Below are positions 15,024-22,315 of a DNA stretch of 37,829 nucleotides, piece after piece (positions within the stretch are counted from its first letter, which is position 1; each line of letters opens with the position of its first letter). The position numbers and the translations under genes are program-made. A model generated the notes under the pieces. It did not search any database. It was not told the DNA's origin and was given only the letters and a program-made list of their open reading frames with translations. This DNA comes from Thermoanaerobaculia bacterium (GTDB lineage Bacteria; Acidobacteriota; Thermoanaerobaculia; Multivoradales; JAHZIX01): contig JALXFE010000547.1 of the NCBI GenBank assembly GCA_027069135.1, forward strand, positions 1-37,829, given 5' to 3'.

Positions 15024-16837
15024 CTCCGTCCCCGCCACAAGAACGAATCCCCACGTTGCGGGAGGCTCTGCGCCAATTCCTCCGGCTGGTGCGACTGATC
15101 CGGCCCTATTGGGGAGATCTGTCCAAAGGGATCGTCCTGGCCCTTGTCCTGGGCTTGATGGGGATGATTCCCCCGCTCTTTACCAAGCTTCTCTTCGACG
15201 AGGTCTATCCGTCCGACAACGTCTCCCTGATGCATGTCTTGGTGGGGGCCATCCTGGCCTTCACCCTGGCCTCGACCCTCCTGGGATTGGTGAGAAGCAT
15301 CTTCTCCCTCTACGTGAGCAGTCGCCTCAACAGCGCGACACGCCTCTTTTTTTTCAATCACCTCCAGCATCTGAGGCTGGGATTTTTCGATCGGCATCGG
15401 GTCGGGGAGATCACCAGCCGGTTCCAGGACGTGGGGAGGGCTTTGGAGTCGATCCACCGGGTCTTCCAAACGATTTTCGTGCAGGGGATCTATCTCTTGC
15501 TGGTGCCTCCCATCCTCTTCGTCTTGGAGTGGCGCCTGGCGTTGGTGGCCTTGGTGAGCCTGCCGCTCTCCGTCCTGGCCACGGCCCTCTCGGGACCGGT
15601 GCTCCGACGCTCCTTTAAACGCAGCTCTGAAGCCTATGCGGATCTGAGTGCCTTCCAGGTGGAAGCGCTCAGCAATATCCGGACCTTCAAGACTATGGGG
15701 CTCGAGCCCTACGTCTACGGGCGAGCCAAGGATCTGGTCGAACATGCCATGGGCCAGCAGCAGCGAGCCGGGCGTCAGGCACAGAGCTTCGGGGCCCTCA
15801 ACGGCCTGCTGCGGGGCTTGAATATGGCGCTCTTCACCTGGTTGGGCTGGACTCTGATTCTCAGTCGCCAGATGACCTTGGGCGAGTTCCTGGCCTTCTC
15901 CGCCTATCTGGCCTATCTTTTCAATCCGCTGTCTCAGCTGGTTGAGCTTTTCTCCGACTTTCAGCAGTCGGCGGTCCATCTGGACCGCATGTTCGAGTAT
16001 CTGGACGAGCCTCCGGAGCAGGATCCGGCCCGGGTCTACGAAGCCCCGCGACCGATACGCCAACGCCTGCGAGGAGAGTTGAGCCTCGAGGGAGTAAGCT
16101 TTTCCTACGTGGCGGGGCAGAAGGTTCTCTGTAGCCTGGACGCGAGGTTCGAGGAGGGTTCCGTGACGGCTCTCGTGGGGGCGAGCGGCTCTGGCAAGAC
16201 GTCTCTCCTACGATTGCTCGCAGGCCTCGAGCGACCGCAGGAAGGGGTCGTTCGGGCCGACGGAAGCTCTCTGACGGTGTTGCCCCTCCACGAGCTACGC
16301 CAGCAGCTCGCCGTGGTCTGGCAGGAGGTCAGCCTGGTACAGGGCACCTTGTGGCAGAACCTCACTCTCGGTGGCTTGGACGCAGACCGCCCGGAAGTGG
16401 ATCGCATCTGCCGCCTGTGTGGTCTGGAATCTGTGCTCCGGGCGCTGCCCCAGGGCTACGAAACGCCGGTGGCGGAATGGGGCTCGAGTCTTTCCGCCGG
16501 CCAACGCCAGCGGGTCGCGCTCGCTCGGGCACTCCTGCGCAAGGCGCCGATCCTGCTGCTGGATGAGGCGACGGCGAATATCGACGTCGCCACCGAGATG
16601 GAAATTCTCCGGGGGATGTTCCAAGAGCTGCGCGGCCGCACGGTAATCTTTGCCACCCACCGCCTGGCGACGGCGGCCCTGGCGGATCAGGTCTGCGTCC
16701 TGGTCGAAGGGCGTCTCGAGGGATTCGGTGGTCACGAAGACCTTTTGGACAGCTGCCCGGCGTATCGGCAAATGCACGGAGCCGCGTCGCCTCCCCGGTT
16801 GGTGAGCGTCGCGGCGGCGGGATCGAAAGAGGGGTGA
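15020..16837 (+). CDS. ABC exporter, fused membrane and ATPase domains (LanT-like)
   Basis: The product has 605 residues. Residues about 20-320 hold six membrane helices of the type 1 exporter fold, with FFDRHRVGEITSRFQD as the usual first intracellular coupling segment. The ATPase domain (about 355-600) has Walker A GASGSGKTS, signature LSAGQRQRVALARAL, Walker B ILLLDEATANID and the switch His in FATHRLAT. There is no N-terminal C39 peptidase, so it should export the modified peptide without cutting the leader; the nearby S8 protease would do that. It starts inside the LanC stop codon and ends overlapping the region upstream of the adaptor gene. Export of the lanthipeptide is inferred from position. 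Confidence 0.9.
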   Translation: MTPSPPQERIPTLREALRQFLRLVRLIRPYWGDLSKGIVLALVLGLMGMIPPLFTKLLFDEVYPSDNVSLMHVLVGAILAFTLASTLLGLVRSIFSLYVSSRLNSATRLFFFNHLQHLRLGFFDRHRVGEITSRFQDVGRALESIHRVFQTIFVQGIYLLLVPPILFVLEWRLALVALVSLPLSVLATALSGPVLRRSFKRSSEAYADLSAFQVEALSNIRTFKTMGLEPYVYGRAKDLVEHAMGQQQRAGRQAQSFGALNGLLRGLNMALFTWLGWTLILSRQMTLGEFLAFSAYLAYLFNPLSQLVELFSDFQQSAVHLDRMFEYLDEPPEQDPARVYEAPRPIRQRLRGELSLEGVSFSYVAGQKVLCSLDARFEEGSVTALVGASGSGKTSLLRLLAGLERPQEGVVRADGSSLTVLPLHELRQQLAVVWQEVSLVQGTLWQNLTLGGLDADRPEVDRICRLCGLESVLRALPQGYETPVAEWGSSLSAGQRQRVALARALLRKAPILLLDEATANIDVATEMEILRGMFQELRGRTVIFATHRLATAALADQVCVLVEGRLEGFGGHEDLLDSCPAYRQMHGAASPPRLVSVAAAGSKEG

Positions 16838-16842
16838 TCTCG

Positions 16843-17358
16843 ATGTTTCGATTGCCCAATCTCATGGAGGAGCGCTCCTGGGGAGCCTGGTTGTCGCACC
16901 ATGTGGGGCTGGTTTTTGTCGGCATGGGCGTTGTTTTGGCGAGCCTCGGGGCTTTGATTCTGGGCCTCGTGGAGCTTGAAATCACGGTGGCCGCACAAGG
17001 GGTCCTGGAGGAGGTGGACGGTGAGTGGATCGCCTCCCTCGAGGTTCCTCGGCTTTCGGAAGCGGAGCTTTCCGTCGGACAGGAGCTCCTGATCCGGTCC
17101 CTGGAGGCCGGTCCCCGGCGGGAGGGGGCACTGCGGGGAACCGTCCGGTCCGTCGGTAGATCGCTCCGGAGGGAAACCGAACCGACCGGGCCGGAATTTG
17201 TGCATTTGACGGTCCTCGTCCATCGCTTGCCGGAGACCGTGGCCCCCTCTGCTGGGAAAAGCCCGGTTGCCGGCCGTTTGGTGATCGGCAAACAATCTGC
17301 AGGCCAGGCGCTGCTGCGGGGTTTTCGCCGCCAAGGGCCGGGAGGGGACGGCCTTTGA
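16843..17358 (+). CDS. Short single-span membrane protein, reduced HlyD-like adaptor
   Basis: The product has 171 residues. One membrane helix (about 20-46, VGLVFVGMGVVLASLGALIL) is followed by a short periplasmic part. The stretch after the helix (ITVAAQGVLEEVDGEWIASLEVP, continuing LSVGQELLIRS) has the pattern of the beta-barrel/lipoyl half-motif of HlyD-type adaptors of ABC exporters, but the long coiled-coil hairpin of that family is absent. It would therefore be a minimal adaptor or a different exporter partner. ATG at 16843 has GAGGGG 8 bases upstream; a GTG at 16834 overlapping the transporter stop is possible. It is coupled to the next gene through a TTGA overlap. Family assignment is tentative. 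Confidence 0.65.
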   Translation: MFRLPNLMEERSWGAWLSHHVGLVFVGMGVVLASLGALILGLVELEITVAAQGVLEEVDGEWIASLEVPRLSEAELSVGQELLIRSLEAGPRREGALRGTVRSVGRSLRRETEPTGPEFVHLTVLVHRLPETVAPSAGKSPVAGRLVIGKQSAGQALLRGFRRQGPGGDGL

Positions 17359-18167
17359 CCGAAACCCCTCTTCCTTCCATCGATAGGCCGGGGTGGCTAC
17401 ACGGGGCGCTCGGCGACGCGACGGGCCGCGGTGTACGCATCGCGGTGATCGATAGTGGCAGGGATCCGCGTTGGAAGGATCGGCGCATCCTGCCGGGCGT
17501 CGGCCTGGCGACTCCCGAACGCCCTTTTGAATTCTTTCGATCCGAGGACGATGCGGACCGCCTGGGGCATGGCACAGCCTGTATCGACGTCATCCTGGGT
17601 CTGGCGCCGGGGGTGGAAATCTTTCCCATCCGAGTGTTCGGAAATCGTCTCGAAACTTCGCCAGACCTTCTCCTGCGGGCTCTCGAAGCTGCTTTGGAAG
17701 CGCAGGCACAGATCGTCAACCTGAGCCTCGGGACGCAGGTACGCAAGGCTCATAATTCTCTTTTCGAGGCCACGAAGGTCACCGATAGCTTCGGCATGCT
17801 GATGGTCGCGGCCTTGCCGGAGCCCTCCGCCCCGAGCTTTCCCGGCTCCTTTCCCCATGTCCTGGGGGTTGCGTCCGGGCGGTTTCCTAATGTCTTCGAC
17901 TATCTCTATCGGCAGGAAGGCCCGGCCGAGTGCATGGCCCCGGGAGAGCGGGAGGTGCGATGGCTGGGCGGGGAGCGTCGCATCTCTGCCGGTTCGAGCC
18001 TCGCCGCCCCCCATATCTCGGCCCTACTGGCCCTTTTCTTGGAGACACACCCAGGAGCGGATCAGGCGGCAGCGCGGGAGTTTTTGGGGCTCTATTCGCT
18101 GGAGAGACGGTTGGGAGTGGAGGCTCCGGTCGTCCCTGGAGCCGCCCCGGGTGGGAACGTTCTTTGA
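17355..18167 (+). CDS. Subtilisin-like (S8) serine protease, probable leader peptidase
   Basis: The product has 270 residues. The S8 triad is visible: Asp33 (IAVIDSG), His72 (GHGTAC) and Ser215 (GSSLAAPH). The strand motif NLSLG (122-126) is also present. There is no signal peptide and no pro-region, so the enzyme should be cytosolic and able to cut the modified precursor's leader, as LanP enzymes do. The oxyanion-hole Asn, normally in a VAAAGN-like motif, appears to be replaced: the equivalent segment reads VAALPE (151-156). The start is TTG at 17355, overlapping the preceding stop (TTGA); no in-frame ATG exists before the catalytic core. It is the last gene of the coupled cluster. Confidence 0.85.
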   Translation: MTETPLPSIDRPGWLHGALGDATGRGVRIAVIDSGRDPRWKDRRILPGVGLATPERPFEFFRSEDDADRLGHGTACIDVILGLAPGVEIFPIRVFGNRLETSPDLLLRALEAALEAQAQIVNLSLGTQVRKAHNSLFEATKVTDSFGMLMVAALPEPSAPSFPGSFPHVLGVASGRFPNVFDYLYRQEGPAECMAPGEREVRWLGGERRISAGSSLAAPHISALLALFLETHPGADQAAAREFLGLYSLERRLGVEAPVVPGAAPGGNVL

Positions 18168-18320
18168 AGACGAGCCGTTCCTCCTCCGAGTAGAAATATG
18201 GTCTGCAGGGAAGAGCCTCGACTCGGGTACTGGGAGTTGGCGATCTGGAGAGTCGCCTTCGGGCCCGCTAGACTCAGCCGAAGGAAATCGCGCTTCCCAG
18301 GCAGGATAAGGATTCCAACT

Positions 18321-19820
18321 ATGAGAACGAATTCGCCCATCATCATCGGTTGCATTGTGGTTTTGGGAATCGGGGGACTCAATGCCCTTGCCGACGAGGC
18401 TCACTCTGTCCCGGACCCGCGAGCTGAGGCCTATCGCCAGTTGGGGCATTGGGAAGTTCCCTCCGATCCCTATATCGCCGTACCCTTGGAGGCCCGCAAG
18501 ACGAGTCCGGCTCGCCTTTGGCGACGAGGGGCTTTCGTCAGCGTTCAAGTCAACGTCGATGGCGACGGCAACAACATCGTCGGAGACGCCGCCAACGAGC
18601 CTTCTATCGCGGTCGATCCCACGAATCCGAACCGGATGGCCATCGGCTGGAGGCAGTTCGATTCCATCGCCAGCAGCTTCCGCCAGGCCGGCTGGGGTTT
18701 CAGCGACGATCGGGGCGCCAGCTGGACCTTTCCCGGATCGATCGAAGCCGGAGTGTTCCGTTCCGACCCGGTTCTCGCCGCAGATTCCCTGGGGAATTTC
18801 TTCTATTACAGCCTTCAAGTTCCCGGCGGCAGCTTCGTCTGTGATTCTTTTCGATCCACCGACGGCGGCGCGACCTGGGATTCCGGGGTTTCCGCCGCAG
18901 GTGGTGACAAGGCCTGGATCGATATCGATCGCAACGGCGGCCTCGCCGACGGGCATATCTACTCCGCTTGGTCGATCAACGCTTCCTGCTGCGGAAGCGA
19001 TGTCTTTTCCCGCTCGGTGGACGGAGGGGCCTCCTTCGAGGCCGCCGTGCCGGTGCAGGAGTCGCCGATCTTCGGCGCTACGGCGGTGGGCCCCGACGGG
19101 GAGGTCTACGTCGTGGGGCGACGGTCGGGAAACTCGTCCCAATTCATCGTTTCCAAGTCCGTCTCGGCCCGGAATCCCGGAGGCACCGCCAGCTTCGAAT
19201 CCGCGGCGCAGGTGGATCTGGGCGGTAACCAGGTGATCGGCGCCGGCCCGAATCCCGGGGGGCTCCTGGGGCAGGCCTGGGTCGTGGTCAATCCCGCTCC
19301 CGGGCCTCGGCGCGGGGAGGTCTACGTCCTCGTTTCAGTCAACCCTCCGGGAACGGATCCGTTGGATGTGCATTTCGTTCGCTCATCCGATGGTGGCGCG
19401 ACCTGGAGCGCTCCGGTCCGAGTCAACGACGATCCTACGGACAACGGCGCCTGGCAATGGTTCGGCACCCTCTCGGTGGCCCCGAACGGACGCCTGGACG
19501 CGGTTTGGAATGACACCCGAGCCGACCCCGGCGGGTTCGATTCGGAGCTCTACTACTCGTTTTCTTCAGACGGCGGGACGACCTGGTCCCCGGGAGTCGC
19601 CGTGAGCCCGGCGTTTGATCCTCACCTCGGCTTTCCACAGCAGCAGAAGCTCGGGGACTATTACCACATGATCTCCGACGACGTCGGCGCCGATCTGGCC
19701 TGGGCCGCGACCTTCAACGGGGAGCAGGACGTCTACTATCTGCGTCTGGGGGCCGGAAGACTGTTCAGCGACGGCTTCGAGTCAGGGGACGTTTCCGCCT
19801 GGTCCGCCGCAGCACCCTGA
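18321..19820 (+). CDS. Secreted Asp-box (BNR) repeat protein with DGFESGD tail
   Basis: The product has 499 residues. ATG at 18321 has AAGGA 8 bases upstream and opens a Sec signal (TNSPIIIGCIVVLGIGGLNALA); an earlier start at 18198 would hide it. At least five Asp-box motifs (S-x-D-x-G-x-[ST]-[WF]) are seen: SDDRGASW, STDGGATW, SVDGGASF, SSDGGATW and SSDGGTTW. They mark the turns of a sialidase-like beta-propeller. The Arg triad and Tyr of true sialidases were not identified, so an enzymatic role is uncertain; binding or a structural role is equally possible. The C-terminus LFSDGFESGDVSAWS matches a tail I know from many secreted proteins of Acidobacteria and some Proteobacteria. It lies 153 bases after the protease gene, with its own ribosome site. 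Confidence 0.85.
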   Translation: MRTNSPIIIGCIVVLGIGGLNALADEAHSVPDPRAEAYRQLGHWEVPSDPYIAVPLEARKTSPARLWRRGAFVSVQVNVDGDGNNIVGDAANEPSIAVDPTNPNRMAIGWRQFDSIASSFRQAGWGFSDDRGASWTFPGSIEAGVFRSDPVLAADSLGNFFYYSLQVPGGSFVCDSFRSTDGGATWDSGVSAAGGDKAWIDIDRNGGLADGHIYSAWSINASCCGSDVFSRSVDGGASFEAAVPVQESPIFGATAVGPDGEVYVVGRRSGNSSQFIVSKSVSARNPGGTASFESAAQVDLGGNQVIGAGPNPGGLLGQAWVVVNPAPGPRRGEVYVLVSVNPPGTDPLDVHFVRSSDGGATWSAPVRVNDDPTDNGAWQWFGTLSVAPNGRLDAVWNDTRADPGGFDSELYYSFSSDGGTTWSPGVAVSPAFDPHLGFPQQQKLGDYYHMISDDVGADLAWAATFNGEQDVYYLRLGAGRLFSDGFESGDVSAWSAAAP

Positions 19821-19860
19821 GCGCCTTCGGTTATTTTCTGGCCCTGGCCTCGAAGGGCGC
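19821..19860. terminator. Hairpin directly after the Asp-box protein gene
   Basis: GCGCCTTCG (19821-19829) can pair with CGAAGGGCGC (19851-19860) with one bulged C, around a loop of about 21 bases. It starts at the base after the stop codon. There is no T run after it, so the terminator role is only plausible. Confidence 0.35.
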
Positions 19861-20041
19861 AGCTCCAATCGGGATGCCATGGGCACCTGTCTTCAATGTC
19901 TTCCTACCTCTCTTGGTTCCTCGGGGCTTCTGTGTAGGCATTGTCTGACATCAAGGCCCGTTTTGTCCCGCTAGCATTTCCTCGGAACACTCTGCCAATA
20001 ATGAGGGTTGAACTATGTCAACTTACGAAAGGTGCTCACTT

Positions 20042-20800
20042 ATGTTGAAAAGGATCGCCACTACTCGGGCTGTTCCTGTCGCGCTGATCCTCGCTATCTT
20101 CGCCATCTCCCCGCTGGCGGCTCAGGCCCCGTTGCGTCTGGCGGGGACCGAGGCGCCCGCTACGGAAGGCAGTGCAGACGTCTACCCTGGCACCGTCGCC
20201 GTGCGTTCTTTGGTGGATGGTTACGTGGTCGCGGTGAGCGGGGAGTGGGGCAGCGCAACTCTCCTGCTTCACGCCCCGGGTGTGGTCACTCCGGTGGCAG
20301 AGCTTGACCCGCGGGGAACGTTGCTCGTCCGCGTTGGGGAGTTGGTGGCGGTGCTTCCGGGATCTGGGCAGGTCTTGCGCCTGACGCTACCCACCACAGG
20401 CCCTCAAAGTCTCGCAGCTCCCCTCCATCTGGCCAAGCCGCAGATCGACCGGCTCCATGCTCGCTACGGAACGACCGATCTGCTGGAGGAGGTAAGCCGG
20501 AACGTCATTTCCTATACGCCGGCAGTGGAAGGCCTGAATGTTGACACTCTCCTCGCGGTGGAGGACCTCGAGGCCGCCGTCGCCGCGGCCTTCACGCCAC
20601 CGAGCCCCGCCACGGATCTGCAGACTCTCGTCGCGGGAGCGTTCAACCAAACCCCTCCGGACGACGGTGGTGATGGCTGCTCCTCGAGTTGTTCCGTAAC
20701 TTGCCCACCGACCAACAACCGCTGTACCGCAACCACCGGCGGCACCAGTTGTTGTAGCTGTTCCTGCAGTCGAGGCTCGGCTTCCTGCTCCTGCCGTTAA
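20042..20800 (+). CDS. Secreted protein with a Cys-rich C-terminal tail, unknown family
   Basis: The product has 252 residues with a Sec signal (about 1-28, ending PLAAQA). The ATG at 20042 has GAAAGG 9 bases upstream; an ATG at 20015 would add nine residues. The first 200 residues after the signal have no Cys and contain a beta-rich part (VAVRSLVDGYVVAVSG, then LLVRVGELVAVLPGSG) and a helical part. The last 41 residues hold all ten Cys, many directly after Ser or Thr (SSSC, SVTC, TSCCSCSC, ASCSC). This recalls the precursor core at 12583, but the Sec signal means it should be exported unfolded and could instead bind metals or form disulfides. I do not recognise the family. It follows the lanthipeptide cluster but has a 221-base upstream gap. 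Confidence 0.7.
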   Translation: MLKRIATTRAVPVALILAIFAISPLAAQAPLRLAGTEAPATEGSADVYPGTVAVRSLVDGYVVAVSGEWGSATLLLHAPGVVTPVAELDPRGTLLVRVGELVAVLPGSGQVLRLTLPTTGPQSLAAPLHLAKPQIDRLHARYGTTDLLEEVSRNVISYTPAVEGLNVDTLLAVEDLEAAVAAAFTPPSPATDLQTLVAGAFNQTPPDDGGDGCSSSCSVTCPPTNNRCTATTGGTSCCSCSCSRGSASCSCR

Positions 20801-21082
20801 AGATCCTCTGCGGATGTTCATCAAGCCAAGGCGAAGCTTGCCGCGCGTATCATCGGTTTCCTTGATGACCGGGCATTGAGCGTGCGGAAAGCACATGCCC
20901 TGACCGGCTTTGCTGCGAGTGATTTCTCACGTATCCGAAATGCCGACCTCAGGCGTTTTACGATCGACCGCCTGATCCGCATCCTAGGGGCCTTGGGGCA
21001 AAGTGTGGAGGTTCGCCTCGAGATTCGCGACCGCCCGACCCCCCGGCCTCCCGGCGGCGAAGCGTTGCGCTCGGCTGTGTAG
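20801..21082 (+). pseudogene. N-terminally truncated XRE/HTH antitoxin-like remnant
   Basis: Directly after the stop codon of the Cys-rich gene, and in the same frame, is coding sequence reading DVHQAKAKLAARIIGFLDD, then LSVRKAHALTGFAASDFSRI and RFTIDRLIRILGALGQSVEV. This is the helix-turn-helix of the XRE-type antitoxin/regulator family (HigA2-like), whose members usually have 20-40 residues before this point and an ATG start. No ATG, and no start with a ribosome site, lies between 20798 and 20876; a TTG at 20876 would start inside the first helix. It is therefore most likely a broken or translationally unstarted gene. No partner toxin is next to it. Confidence 0.5.
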
Positions 21083-21086
21083 GGCT

Positions 21087-21848
21087 CTAACGCTCCGGCG
21101 TAGCTACTTTCCGAAACCGCAGGAGGTAGTTCTCCTTGAGCCCCTTGAGGTCGATTTCTTCGACGAGCTTAAAGCCGGAAGCCTCGATTTCGGCGATTAC
21201 GGTTGCTTTGGGCGCGCGGACGTGTCCCAGGATGAAGTTGGAGGAGAGGCCGGGGATGCGTTCGAAGTCGACGACGAACATGTCTGCGCCGGGCACGAGG
21301 GCGCGGGCCAAGTCAGCCGTCAGGGTCTTCGGGTACTCGAAATGGTGGTAGGTATCGCAGTGGAAAATCACATCGACGGCGGCCTCCGGCAGGCGGGCCG
21401 TCCGATCCTCACCCTGTACCGTCACAATGTTGGTCAACCCTTCGGCTTTGGCATTCTCCGCGATGAAGTTTAAGAAAGGCCGTGAGATGTCGACGGCGAA
21501 GACTTTTCCCTCCGGCCCGACGGCTTGGGCGAAAAGCTGAGTGTAGAGCCCCGTTCCCGCACCGATGTCGGCGATGCGGGTTCCGGGCTCGAGTCCAAGG
21601 CTTTCGAGAATGTCGAATCGAGAGACGAAAACTTCCCGGCTCTCGCCGGTAAACCGTCGTGCCCACCGGTCGACATCTATGTTCGTGTCCTTGTAGTTCC
21701 GGTTGATGTCCGGAGCGACATTGGCTTCGCCGTCTTGGCTGGGGGCCGAGCCGTTCGAGGCGCAGGCACAAGCGAGGAGCAGGATTGCGAGTATCGGTCC
21801 CGACGGTCGGCGGTGGAGTCCGGAGGTCTGCGTTCTCTCAAGGGTCAT
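21087..21848 (-). CDS. Class I SAM-dependent methyltransferase with lipoprotein signal
   Basis: The product has 253 residues. ATG at 21848 has AAAGGA 9 bases upstream. The N-terminus (basic RR, then ILAILLLACAC) is a lipoprotein signal with a LLAC lipobox, so the protein is predicted to be lipid-anchored in the periplasm. The rest is a Rossmann-fold methyltransferase: motif I IADIGAGTGLY, the acidic residue in VFAVDIS, motif IV IFHCDTYHHF, and a C-terminal substrate part. Periplasmic methyltransferases are puzzling because SAM is cytosolic. Similar predicted exported methyltransferases are known in several phyla, without clear function as far as I know. Convergent with the HTH remnant, with 4 bases between; divergent from the csoR-like gene. 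Confidence 0.85.
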   Translation of the reverse strand: MTLERTQTSGLHRRPSGPILAILLLACACASNGSAPSQDGEANVAPDINRNYKDTNIDVDRWARRFTGESREVFVSRFDILESLGLEPGTRIADIGAGTGLYTQLFAQAVGPEGKVFAVDISRPFLNFIAENAKAEGLTNIVTVQGEDRTARLPEAAVDVIFHCDTYHHFEYPKTLTADLARALVPGADMFVVDFERIPGLSSNFILGHVRAPKATVIAEIEASGFKLVEEIDLKGLKENYLLRFRKVATPER

Positions 21849-21991
21849 CGTAGGGGGTCCTTTCGGCGTCTCGATTCCGGATCGAGAGTAGTTTCGATCC
21901 GGCATCGGCGTCCAATTCTAAGGGCAAAGGACCGCAGCGCAGAGGTATTCTCGAGAGAGGGTTGGAGCTCCTCGGGTTCGCTATTCTCTCA

Positions 21992-22022
21992 TTGACAATG
22001 ATACCCATGGGGGGTAGGGTAT
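21992..22022 (+). promoter_or_regulatory. Promoter and CsoR operator of the copper operon
   Basis: A -35 TTGACA (21992-21997) and a -10 TAGGGT (22015-22020) are separated by exactly 17 bases. Between and over the -10 lies an inverted repeat, ATACCC (22001-22006) and GGGTAT (22017-22022), with a G-rich 10-base centre. That matches the form of CsoR operators: flanking inverted arms around a G tract. Apo-CsoR would block the -10, and Cu(I) binding would release it. The expected start of transcription falls at or near 22027, the A of the ATG. Confidence 0.75.
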
Positions 22023-22026
22023 TAAA

Positions 22027-22299
22027 ATGAAGCAAGCAAGCCACCAAAGCCAGCTCAGCCGTCTCAAGCGCATCGAGGGTCAGGTCCGGGGCCTGGCCCG
22101 GATGATCGAAGAGGAGCGCTATTGCATCGACATCCTCACCCAGGTGCGAGCGGCCCGGGCGGCGCTGCGGAAAGTTGAGGAACAGATTCTGCGGGAGCAC
22201 GTGGAACATTGTGTCGTGCAGGCGGTTCAGGGGGGAGGCGAGGAGCGGCGGAAAAAGATCGACGAATTGCTGGACGCGGTGGCGCGGTTCTCCGTTTGA
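22027..22299 (+). CDS. csoR: CsoR-family Cu(I)-sensing repressor
   Basis: The product has 90 residues, all helical, of the CsoR/RcnR family (DUF156). The Cu(I) ligand set is present: Cys33, His58 and Cys62, the same 25 and 4 spacing as Cys36, His61 and Cys65 of M. tuberculosis CsoR. The N-terminal basic residues (RLKRIEGQVRGLARM) match the DNA-contacting helix of the family. It has a recognisable operator overlapping its promoter (21992-22022), so it should repress itself and the ATPase gene 16 bases downstream. There is no proper ribosome site before the ATG and the predicted transcript starts at it, which suggests leaderless translation. Confidence 0.9.
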   Translation: MKQASHQSQLSRLKRIEGQVRGLARMIEEERYCIDILTQVRAARAALRKVEEQILREHVEHCVVQAVQGGGEERRKKIDELLDAVARFSV

Positions 22300-22315
22300 G
22301 AAGAGGAAATAAGCC

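Noticed and set aside
14945-16063. A 372-codon minus-strand frame across the LanC end and ABC exporter
   Set aside because: It is Gln/His/Glu-rich shadow sequence with no family pattern, opposite clear ABC exporter motifs.
18198-18320. Upstream extension of the Asp-box protein from 18198
   Set aside because: It would place 41 basic residues before a clear Sec signal and has no good ribosome site, whereas the ATG at 18321 has one.
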